64,000 nt of DNA from Pseudomonadota bacterium. Lineage in GTDB: Bacteria > Myxococcota_A > Polyangia > Haliangiales > Haliangiaceae. Made by a program: the position numbers and the translations under genes. The stretch's first letter is position 1, and every line of letters starts with the position of its first letter. The notes beneath the pieces are model-generated. The model had not been told where the DNA came from and did no database searches. It was given only the letters and a program-made list of their open reading frames with translations. Of this stretch, positions 7,771-14,891 are shown in pieces. The stretch lies in the NCBI GenBank assembly GCA_023428295.1, contig JAEYYV010000074.1, forward strand, positions 1 to 64,000. Direction: 5' to 3'.

Positions 7771-10044
7771 CTAGTAGTGACGCTCGAGGACGTACCAGCC
7801 GAACGCGCGCAACATCACGCGCGAGAGGCTCGGTTCGAGGAGAGGCTCGGCCTTCGCCCAGCCGTTCTCGACGAGCTCGCGCGCTTTGTCGACGCACGCC
7901 TGGAGCGCGCCGCACGTGGTGACCATCTCGACGGCCGCCGCCACGACGGCCGGATCCGTGGGCTTACGTTGCAGGGTTGCCCACAGCCACTCGCGATCCT
8001 TCTTGTCGAGCTTGCCCATCGCGACGGCGATCGGCAGCGTGACCGTGCCGTTGGAGATGTCCTCGCCGCGTTGCTTGAGGTTGCCCTTGAAGCCACGCAG
8101 GTTCAGCACGTCGTCCATGATCTGGAACGCGAGGCCGACCGCCTCGAAGAACTCGCCGACGGCGGCGATCTGCTCGTCGCTGCCGCCACCGACGACAGCG
8201 CCCATGCGCGCGAGGCAGCCGGCCGGCGCGGCGGTCTTGAGGCGGTGGCACGCGAGGATGCGCGACTCGAGCCGCGTGTACTCGCCGGTCTCGACGGCCG
8301 GTGGCATCAGCGGCGCCATGCCACCGAGATCGATCGCTTGCCCCGCATGTCCGGCGCGCATCGCCGCGAAGTAGAGATCGTAGATGCGGAGCTGGTTCTT
8401 CGCGCTGATCTCGTCGGAGTGCAGGAGGTTCTGCGTGAGGAAGTACGCGGCGGTGCCCGCGTTGATCGCGATCGGCTCGCCGTGCGTGACGTGGCAGCAC
8501 GGACCGCCGCGACGCACCGTGGACTTGTCCTGCACGTCGTCGATGATCAGCGAGCCCACGTGCATGAGCTCGGGCATCGCGAGCCACTGGGTGTACTTGC
8601 GCGAGTCACCGCCGACCACGTCGCAACACGCGAGCGCGGCGTACGAGCGCCACGACTTGCCGCCGCGATCCACCATCTCGCGGATCGGCGCGATCAGCGT
8701 GGCGGCCATCGACGGGTTGTCGACGCCGTCCATGTAGTGCTCGAGCTCCTCGGACGCGATCAGCTCGCGCATCTCTTCGTACGTGGGCTCGAGCGGGAGC
8801 ACGCCCGCCGTGGAGCGACGCACTTCTTTGCCGACGGCAGAGAAGAAGTCGTCGAGCGTGTCGATGTTCTCGAAGCCCGAGCGCTCGATGTATGCCTTGC
8901 CGGTCACCGGGCGATCTCCAAGCGTACCGACGACGGTGCAGCGACCCTCCCAGAAAGCGGGCTTGCTGATCACGGTGATCAGCTCTTGGTCGTTCACCAT
9001 CGCGGCGATCGTGAGGTCCAAGCCGATCGACGGCGCCGTGAGCTTCCACTCGACGGGGTACGTGTGGAACGTGCGCATCGACGTCCACGTCCGCGTGGGA
9101 GTGAACGCCATGTCCGTCACGCTGCGCTGCCGGCTGTCCTGATCAACGAGCACCATCCACTTGCCGACGGTCTCGCCTCTCCCCTCGTTGCCCCGGATGT
9201 CGATGATCTCGTACGCGGTGAGATCCATGCCGTCGTCGAGCTGCACCGCGGTCCAGTTCCAGCCGAGGTCGCGGATTCCCGCGCCTTCACCGACAGGATC
9301 CGCGTGCGTCTGCTTCGTCGAGCTCTCGTCCGCGACGTAGCCGCCGAACTCGTGATCGTACCAACCCTGGCCCGAGACCTGGACGCTCTCGCCGTCGACG
9401 CGGAGCATGCCGCTCACGCTGCAGCGCGGGACGAAGTAATAGAACATCTGCTCGTTCGCGTTGCCGCGCACCACGCCGTCGTCGCCGTGGCGACACGGAA
9501 GCTTGTCGAGCGTGAACAAGAGCTCGATCCGCGCGAGGTCGTCTTCGCCCGCGATCGAGACCGTGTAGCCGCCGTCGGCGCGCTTCGCGAACGTGCCGTT
9601 CGTGCCGTATTGCACGAACAGCTCGTCGGTCTTCACGGCGATGTCACCATCGAACATCCGATCCGGCGCGGGTACCTGGCCGCGCTCGAGGATCTCGCGC
9701 ATCGCGCGGTTCAGGCGGTCGTCCTTGGAGCCGCGTCCGTTGTCGATGCGCTCGAGTCCGATCGTTGGCGCGTGCTTGTCGACGCGTGACTCGCTGACGT
9801 ACTTGCCCGTCGCGAGATCCGTGATCGCCCACGTCATGGAGTGCGCGTAGGTGACCTCCTTCGTCGCTTCATCGACCGACGCGATGATGCGGAAGAAGGC
9901 CGCGAACACACCGAACGATCGTCCGTCCGCCGCCTCGACGTGCGAGTTGACGTACCACCACTCCGTATCGGCCGCCGGGTGCGGCAGATCGTGTGTCGCG
10001 AGATCGATCGGACCTGACTGCGGCCACCACGACATGTTCGGCAT
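7771..10044 (-). CDS. CrtC/AttH-type hydroxyneurosporene-synthase-like domain fused to polyprenyl synthase
   Basis: A 757-residue two-domain protein from ATG 10044. Residues 1 to about 405 have carotenoid 1,2-hydratase/AttH hallmarks: PHPAADTEWWYVNSHV (21-36), HSMTWAITD (68-76) and QGWYDHEFGG (226-235). Residues about 420-757 are a trans-isoprenyl diphosphate synthase: GGKSWR (461-466), first Asp-rich motif DDVQD (502-506), RRGG (511-514), second motif DDVLN (644-648), then EDISNGTVTLPIA. The last Asp of the second motif is Asn, as in several eukaryote-type GGPP synthases. Such synthases join isopentenyl units; CrtC proteins hydrate or modify isoprenoids. The same-strand neighbour is the GT-C-like membrane protein. 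Confidence 0.8.
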   Translation of the reverse strand: MPNMSWWPQSGPIDLATHDLPHPAADTEWWYVNSHVEAADGRSFGVFAAFFRIIASVDEATKEVTYAHSMTWAITDLATGKYVSESRVDKHAPTIGLERIDNGRGSKDDRLNRAMREILERGQVPAPDRMFDGDIAVKTDELFVQYGTNGTFAKRADGGYTVSIAGEDDLARIELLFTLDKLPCRHGDDGVVRGNANEQMFYYFVPRCSVSGMLRVDGESVQVSGQGWYDHEFGGYVADESSTKQTHADPVGEGAGIRDLGWNWTAVQLDDGMDLTAYEIIDIRGNEGRGETVGKWMVLVDQDSRQRSVTDMAFTPTRTWTSMRTFHTYPVEWKLTAPSIGLDLTIAAMVNDQELITVISKPAFWEGRCTVVGTLGDRPVTGKAYIERSGFENIDTLDDFFSAVGKEVRRSTAGVLPLEPTYEEMRELIASEELEHYMDGVDNPSMAATLIAPIREMVDRGGKSWRSYAALACCDVVGGDSRKYTQWLAMPELMHVGSLIIDDVQDKSTVRRGGPCCHVTHGEPIAINAGTAAYFLTQNLLHSDEISAKNQLRIYDLYFAAMRAGHAGQAIDLGGMAPLMPPAVETGEYTRLESRILACHRLKTAAPAGCLARMGAVVGGGSDEQIAAVGEFFEAVGLAFQIMDDVLNLRGFKGNLKQRGEDISNGTVTLPIAVAMGKLDKKDREWLWATLQRKPTDPAVVAAAVEMVTTCGALQACVDKARELVENGWAKAEPLLEPSLSRVMLRAFGWYVLERHY

Positions 10045-10071
10045 CGGGCGGGACGGTACATGATCGTGATC

Positions 10072-10157
10072 TTCGTTCAAACGACGAAATCTCCCGGTAG
10101 GGCCGGACCTTGCGTTCCTGCGCAACAAGCGCACCGGGTGACTCAATTGGCCGGACC
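10072..10157. promoter_or_regulatory. Divergent promoter region with short repeats
   Basis: The 127 bases between the divergent genes at 10044 and 10172/10178 hold an inverted repeat TTCGT-N7-ACGAA (10072-10088), a second TTCG-free hairpin TTGCG-N6-CGCAA (10110-10125), and a direct repeat GGCCGGACC (10101-10109 and 10149-10157). They could be operator sites for one or both genes. No clear promoter hexamers were seen. Confidence 0.3.
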
Positions 10158-10177
10158 GACTCGGAGTAGCGTTGGCT

Positions 10178-10783
10178 GTGGCCCTTACACTCGATGAGCT
10201 CGCCGCCTCTTCGCGCTGGCCGCTCGAGCAAACGCTAGCGCTCGAGGGTCGCGTTCGCGGCGATACGCTCGGAGCGTGGGGCGAGAACCTTCGCACGCGT
10301 TTCGGTGCGGAGGCTGTCGCGCGCGTTCGTGCTCGGCTTCCAAGCGAGCTCGCATCGATCTCGCCCGTGCTCGGCGATCGCGATCGCGTGCCCGTGTTCG
10401 CGCAGCTCCTCGTGACCGAAGCGATCGTCGACGAGCTGCTCGGCGGTGATATGCGCGCTCTCGCGCCGCTGCTCGTCGAGGACACGCGCGCGGGACTCGG
10501 CCGCATTCGTCTCGCCGCGATGCGCGTCGCCGGCGTGGGCAACCTGATCCGCCTCGGACCGAAATCGTTTCGCGACGTGCACGAGAGGGGAGAGCACACC
10601 GCCAGTGTCTCGGCGGGACGCGCGGTGATGCGCTTCACGCAGAATCGGTTGTTCGCGCATCCCACGTGGCGCGTGCTCCAGGTGCTCGCGACGCGTGTGT
10701 TGTTCGAGCTCGTGAACGCGCGCGGCGAGATCGTAGGCGAGGACGCTGGGAACGACGCGTTCACGACGATCGCGACGTGGTAG
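10178..10783 (+). CDS. Unknown protein, possibly DUF2378-like
   Basis: A soluble, helix-rich protein of 201 residues from GTG 10178. A TTG at 10172, five bases after GGAG, is an alternative start adding two residues. Conserved-looking segments are NLIRLGPKSFRDVH, GRAVMRFTQNRLFAHPTW and ATRVLFELVNARGE. The size and layout faintly recall the myxobacterial DUF2378/TIGR02265 family, but this is weak. No catalytic motif or membrane segment is visible. It is followed nine bases later by an EEP-family nuclease-like gene. Confidence 0.55.
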   Translation: MALTLDELAASSRWPLEQTLALEGRVRGDTLGAWGENLRTRFGAEAVARVRARLPSELASISPVLGDRDRVPVFAQLLVTEAIVDELLGGDMRALAPLLVEDTRAGLGRIRLAAMRVAGVGNLIRLGPKSFRDVHERGEHTASVSAGRAVMRFTQNRLFAHPTWRVLQVLATRVLFELVNARGEIVGEDAGNDAFTTIATW

Positions 10784-10792
10784 ATCGACGCG

Positions 10793-11629
10793 ATGACGGA
10801 TCGCAGCGACCTCTGGCGAGTCGCGACCTTCAACATCTGGAACCGCCAAGGCCCGTGGACGGATCGATTGCCGCTGATCGTCGCGGGGCTGCGCGAGCTC
10901 GATCTCGACGTGGTCGCGCTGCAAGAGGTGCTCGGCTTTGCCGGTCTTCCGAGCCAAGCGCACGAGATCGCCGCGGGCCTCGGCTGGAACGTTCACCACG
11001 TGCCGGCGTGGAATGTCGGCGGCGGGCTCACGTTCGGCAACGCGATCCTCTCGCCGCACGCGCTTCTCGACGGCAGGAGCTTGCCGCTGCCATCGCCGCC
11101 CGGGCTCGACACGCGCACCGTCGCGTTCGCGCGCGTGGACTGCGCGCACGGACCGATGCCCGTGTTCGCGACACACCTGACGTATCAGCATCATCACAGC
11201 GACGCGCGATGCGAGCAGGTTCGCGTGCTGACGGATCACGTCGCCGAGCTCGCGCCCATCGACGGGCCGCCGCCGGTTCTCCTCGGTGACTTCAACGCCG
11301 ACCCCGACTCCGACGAGATGCGGTTCTTGCGCGGACTCACACCGCTCGGCGGCGCGAGCGTGTACTTCGCGGATGCGTGGACCACGACGGGCAACGATCC
11401 GGTGCGCGGCTTCACGTACGACCGCGAGAATCCTTACGCGCTGCGATCGCGCGAGCACTCGCGGCGCATCGACTACATCTACGTGCGCGGTCCGGGAAAG
11501 CACTTGTGCGGCGAACCGCTGTCCTGCTCGCTCGCGCTGAACACGCCGACCAACGACGTGTGGCCGTCGGATCACTACGCGGTGGTCGCCGAGATTCACG
11601 CGGCGAAGCGGCACCACGATCCGTTCTGA
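10793..11629 (+). CDS. Endonuclease/exonuclease/phosphatase (EEP) family protein
   Basis: A 278-residue protein spanning the full EEP fold. RVATFNIWNRQG carries the conserved Asn, DVVALQEVLG the metal-binding Glu, ATHLTYQHHHSD a catalytic His, LLGDFNADPDSDEM the GDFN motif (Asp and Asn), and WPSDHYAVVAEI the final SDH(Y/F). All key residues of the DNase I/sphingomyelinase/inositol-phosphatase superfamily are present. No signal peptide is visible, so it probably acts in the cytoplasm on a nucleic acid or phosphodiester. The superfamily does not reveal the substrate. Confidence 0.85.
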   Translation: MTDRSDLWRVATFNIWNRQGPWTDRLPLIVAGLRELDLDVVALQEVLGFAGLPSQAHEIAAGLGWNVHHVPAWNVGGGLTFGNAILSPHALLDGRSLPLPSPPGLDTRTVAFARVDCAHGPMPVFATHLTYQHHHSDARCEQVRVLTDHVAELAPIDGPPPVLLGDFNADPDSDEMRFLRGLTPLGGASVYFADAWTTTGNDPVRGFTYDRENPYALRSREHSRRIDYIYVRGPGKHLCGEPLSCSLALNTPTNDVWPSDHYAVVAEIHAAKRHHDPF

Positions 11630-11703
11630 TCAGTGACCGAAATTGCATGGGAGCCCATGGATCCTCCGTCCCGCCGGATCTAGGCTCGCGGGTTGGAGGA
11701 CAC

Positions 11704-12531
11704 ATGAAGCTCGAGGACATCCAGCCTGCCCATTGTTACGCGCGCGCACAGCGCGTTCTCGCCGAGGTCATCGCCGTACGTGACGAGATGGGACGCACCG
11801 AAGATGGCCGGCCCGCACCCGAGATCAGCGGTGCGCGCCCGCGCGAGTGCTACGTCGAGGCGCTCGTCGCGTGGCGCAAGGTGCAGCGCCTCGCGAACGA
11901 GATCGGTGTCTCTACCGCTCGTGCGTTGCCGCCGGCAGCCTCGCTGCGCGAGATCCAGCCCGGCCACGTGCTGCAGGTCCTCGACGGTGTGCTCGCGACA
12001 CTCGGTGATATCCGCGCGCGCATCGGCATCCAGGAAGCCGCACCCGAGCCGGCGATCGAGACGAGCCGTCAACCGAGCGACGTGCTCGTGACGGTGATCC
12101 GCATCAACCGCGAGCTGTCGCGCTCGCTCGAGCGCCCGTTCACGCCGAGCGACGTGTACGCCACCGTCGCGCTCGCGTCGTCGTACGCGGCGCGCCTCGG
12201 GACACCGATCGCGCTCGCACCGTTCGCGCGCAAGAAGAAGCCGGCGGATTGCTACGCGCGCCTCGAGGCCTGCCTCGCGCGGGCCGCCGCGCTCGTCACC
12301 GCGAGGGGCGAGCCAGCGCTCGCCGCGCGCGGGACTCCGAAGGACGTCGTGCCCGGCGACGTCTACGATCTCGCCAACCTCGTGCTCGGCGAGATCGCGA
12401 TGCTTCACGCGCTCACGCCGAACGCGGCACCGCTGCACGCGTTCGAGCCTGCACCGGCGGGGCACTACTTGCCGGCGCACGTCGATCAGCTCGCGCGGAC
12501 GCTCGAAGCGCAGCTCGGCTCGATCAAGTAG
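11704..12531 (+). CDS. Protein built from about eight copies of a short Pro-x-x-x-Tyr repeat
   Basis: ATG 11704 is preceded by a strong GGAGGA ribosome site; 275 residues. It lacks a recognised domain but shows a recurring unit of about 30 residues: P-x-(D/E/H)-(V/C)-(Y/L) then a helix ending in a small or hydrophobic residue. Copies begin near QPAHCYAR, RPRECYVE, QPGHVLQV, QPSDVLVT, TPSDVYAT, KPADCYAR, VPGDVYDL and LPAHVDQL. Such units predict an alpha-solenoid or a bundle of helical pairs. No signal peptide or membrane segment. Role unknown; possibly protein-protein interaction. Confidence 0.6.
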   Translation: MKLEDIQPAHCYARAQRVLAEVIAVRDEMGRTEDGRPAPEISGARPRECYVEALVAWRKVQRLANEIGVSTARALPPAASLREIQPGHVLQVLDGVLATLGDIRARIGIQEAAPEPAIETSRQPSDVLVTVIRINRELSRSLERPFTPSDVYATVALASSYAARLGTPIALAPFARKKKPADCYARLEACLARAAALVTARGEPALAARGTPKDVVPGDVYDLANLVLGEIAMLHALTPNAAPLHAFEPAPAGHYLPAHVDQLARTLEAQLGSIK

Positions 12532-12540
12532 TCTCGGCGC

Positions 12541-13032
12541 ATGGTGCGGGATGACGCCACGGATGCGCTGGTCGCGCTGCGGCGCATCGTGCGCTCTCTG
12601 CGGCTCGCCGATCGCGAGGCGGAGAATGCGTGCGGACTCTCGGCCGCGCAGCTGTTCGTACTTCAGACGCTGTCGGAGTCGCCGCACATCTCGCAAGCCG
12701 AGCTCGCCGCCCGGACGCTGACCGATCAGAGCTCGGTCTCCACCGTGGTCGCGAAGCTCGTGGAGCGCGGCTTGGCCTCGCGCGCGATCGCTGCGTCTGA
12801 TCGCCGCCGCACGGAGCTCGCGCTGACCGCTGCGGGCAAGTCGACCTTGTCGCGCGCACCGGCGGTTCCGCAGGTCGCGATCATCGCCGCGATCCGCACG
12901 ATGGCGTCCGCCCAACGCGCAGAGCTCGTGCGCGCGCTCGAGGGGCTCGCGACGGCGATCGGTGCGGACGACGTCGCGCCCAAGATGTTCTTCGAGGACG
13001 AACCGAAGGCTCGGCCCAAGCGCTCGCGCTGA
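12541..13032 (+). CDS. MarR-family transcriptional regulator
   Basis: A 163-residue protein with the MarR winged helix-turn-helix: LSAAQLFVLQTLSES, ISQAELAARTLTDQSSVSTVVAKLVERGL as the recognition region, then the wing (ASDRRRTELALTAAGK). Flanking helices provide the dimer interface. MarR proteins usually repress neighbouring genes and respond to small ligands or oxidants. The start is nine bases after the preceding stop. Its target is unknown; the TetR-diiron pair begins 76 bases downstream. Confidence 0.9.
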   Translation: MVRDDATDALVALRRIVRSLRLADREAENACGLSAAQLFVLQTLSESPHISQAELAARTLTDQSSVSTVVAKLVERGLASRAIAASDRRRTELALTAAGKSTLSRAPAVPQVAIIAAIRTMASAQRAELVRALEGLATAIGADDVAPKMFFEDEPKARPKRSR

Positions 13033-13077
13033 GCCGCCGGCGGATGTTTCGCCTTGCGGCCCGGTGACAACCATGAG

Positions 13078-13097
13078 AGAACTGACACGTCAGTTCT
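13078..13097. promoter_or_regulatory. 20-bp palindrome upstream of the tetR-like gene
   Basis: A perfect inverted repeat with 9-bp arms AGAACTGAC / GTCAGTTCT and a 2-bp centre (AC) ends 11 bases before the ATG at 13109. Size and position fit an autoregulatory TetR operator controlling this gene and the diiron gene behind it. It is AT-rich relative to its surroundings. Confidence 0.65.
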
Positions 13098-13108
13098 GAG
13101 TATCTGTA

Positions 13109-13741
13109 ATGAGTTATATGCGCTCTCAGGCCCGCGCGGCCCAGATCTTGGCCTGCGCGAAGCGGGTGTTCGCGGAGCGTGGTTTTCACAACGCGAACAT
13201 CAGCCACATCTGCCAAGCGGCCGGCATCGGGCGCGGGACGCTGTACCAGTACTTCACGAACAAGCGGTCCGTGCTGACCGCGATCCTGCGCGGGACACTC
13301 GATCGCGCACGCGCGCTCATGCAGCGCCAGTCGACCGAGACCACGTATCCGCCACCCGAAACCCTCTCGCGCTCCGCGATCGTCGCGTTCAGCGCGCGGC
13401 GGCTCCGCGAGCTACTGGACGTGGTGTTCGAGGATGAGGACACGCTGCGCATCGTGCTGCGCGAGGCGGTCGGGCTCGATGTGGATGTCGAGACGATCCT
13501 CGGCGAGATCGACGAGACCGCGATCGCGATCCTCGAGCGCGACCTGGTGCGCGCGCAGAAGGCGGGCATCTTGCGCGAGCACGATGCGCGCGCGGTCGCG
13601 ACGCTCGTGGTCGGCGGCGTCGAGAAGCTCGCGCTCGGCGCGCTGCGCGGAGCAGCGCCCGTCGATCTCGACAAGCTCGCCATGGAAGCAGCGCTGCTTC
13701 ACACGGTCGGAACGCTGTCCGAGAGAGTCCCCAACAAATGA
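13109..13741 (+). CDS. TetR-family transcriptional regulator
   Basis: A 210-residue regulator. The N-terminal HTH is canonical: RAAQILACAKRVFAERGF, then ISHICQAAGIGRGTLYQYFTNK. An all-helical ligand-binding domain follows. ATG 13109 is used; another Met lies three codons in. It is preceded by a perfect 20-bp palindrome suited to autoregulation and followed after ten bases by a diiron-protein gene with a good ribosome site. That gene is the likely target, and its substrate or product may be the effector. Confidence 0.9.
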   Translation: MSYMRSQARAAQILACAKRVFAERGFHNANISHICQAAGIGRGTLYQYFTNKRSVLTAILRGTLDRARALMQRQSTETTYPPPETLSRSAIVAFSARRLRELLDVVFEDEDTLRIVLREAVGLDVDVETILGEIDETAIAILERDLVRAQKAGILREHDARAVATLVVGGVEKLALGALRGAAPVDLDKLAMEAALLHTVGTLSERVPNK

Positions 13742-13751
13742 CGGAGGAGAC

Positions 13752-14774
13752 ATGGCAACGCTGACCCGACGCTGGTTGACCCCTCGCAAAGCGAACACGC
13801 AGTTTCCACCGTACGCGTATGGCGATCCTGGAATCGTCGGGCTCGCCGAGGCGCGGACGAGCACGGTCGCGCGCATCTATCACAAGACGCACGAGCAAGC
13901 GTGGGACGGCCGCCAGATCCTCGACGAGCTGATCGCCAAGCACGGTGGCATCCACTTCCCCGAGGACAAGAAGGCCGCGTTCGCGCGTGTCGCGAGCGTG
14001 CTCCTGTGGGGCGAGCTCGCGGCGTGGTCGATCAGCGCGGACCTGGCGCTCAAGCTCGAGGACACGCCCGCGAAGATGGCGGCGTCGAGCCAGGTGTTCG
14101 ACGAAGCGCGCCACTTCTACGTACTGCGCGACTACCTGTGGCGCGCGGGCATCGATATCCAGCGCCTCGGCGGTTGGAGCCGGCGCTTGCTCGTCGAACT
14201 GCTCGAGACCGACAACTTGCTCTACAAGGTCGTCGGCATGCAGCTGCTCGTCGAGAGCACGGCCGTGGTGATGTTCCGATCGATCGCGGAGGCCAAGCTC
14301 GAACCCGTGCTGACCGAGCTGCTCTATTACTTCGAGCGCGACGAAGCGCGGCACGTCGGCCTCGGCGTGCTGACGCTGCCCGAGGTGCTCGCGGGGCTCA
14401 CGGAAGCGGAGGCGGCGCGGCTGTGGTGGTTCCAGACCAAGATGAACTTCGAGATGATCTTCAGCGGCGTCGCGATGGCCGAGGCGTTCGACACCATCGG
14501 CGTCGACCAAGCGGCGATGAACCTTCAGGGCTTCCGCTATCACGCGGAGATCTTGAAGCGCATGCGCAAGGAGAAGGGCACCGAGGGGCTCGGCGCTGAT
14601 GCAGAAGCGATCAAGGGCCTGTTCCACGTCTCGAAGAAGGGCCAAGCGACGTTTCAGGAGTTCCTGTTCCCGACCAAGCCGCGCTCCGCCGTGTCGTCGC
14701 GGTTGTACGCGGCGCTCGTGGCCTTCGCGCAGCGATCCGACGCGTGGCTCGCGGCGCGCGCTCCCGCGACCTAA
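13752..14774 (+). CDS. Ferritin-like diiron protein (oxygenase/oxidase type)
   Basis: ATG 13752 follows ACGGAGGAGAC; 340 residues. The ligand set of a carboxylate-bridged diiron four-helix bundle is visible: E88 (WGEL), E118-x-x-H121 (FDEARH), E168 (VEST) and E198-x-x-H201 (RDEARH). This matches the ferritin-like/R2-like superfamily that activates O2 for oxidations. Length and the second E-A-R-H helix suit an oxygenase rather than ferritin storage. Co-transcribed with the TetR regulator. Substrate unknown. Confidence 0.75.
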   Translation: MATLTRRWLTPRKANTQFPPYAYGDPGIVGLAEARTSTVARIYHKTHEQAWDGRQILDELIAKHGGIHFPEDKKAAFARVASVLLWGELAAWSISADLALKLEDTPAKMAASSQVFDEARHFYVLRDYLWRAGIDIQRLGGWSRRLLVELLETDNLLYKVVGMQLLVESTAVVMFRSIAEAKLEPVLTELLYYFERDEARHVGLGVLTLPEVLAGLTEAEAARLWWFQTKMNFEMIFSGVAMAEAFDTIGVDQAAMNLQGFRYHAEILKRMRKEKGTEGLGADAEAIKGLFHVSKKGQATFQEFLFPTKPRSAVSSRLYAALVAFAQRSDAWLAARAPAT

Positions 14775-14782
14775 CTCCACTT

Positions 14783-14811
14783 CGTTTGACCAGACGTCGT
14801 CTGTTCAAACG
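14783..14811. terminator. Long imperfect inverted repeat between convergent genes
   Basis: Arms CGTTTGA and CAGACG pair with CGTCTG and TCAAACG around a short centre, with a single C/T mismatch. The element lies between the converging ends at 14774 and 14892, so a bidirectional transcription stop is plausible. It lacks a clean T-run. A TetR-type operator is an alternative. Confidence 0.4.
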
Positions 14812-14891
14812 TCAGTGTTTCGTGGTTCTCGGGGTTCGCGCATTCGCGCTCACCCGTCTATTTCGTTTGGGTCCCCGGCTCGAAGACTGGG

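Noticed and set aside
7660..9789. A 709-codon open frame on the plus strand antisense to the CrtC-polyprenyl synthase gene
   Set aside because: Its Arg/His-rich, repetitive composition and total overlap with a motif-rich gene mark it as a GC-driven shadow frame.
14783..14811. Classical Rho-independent terminator
   Set aside because: Stem is good but there is no T-run on either side; kept only as a possible bidirectional stop or operator.
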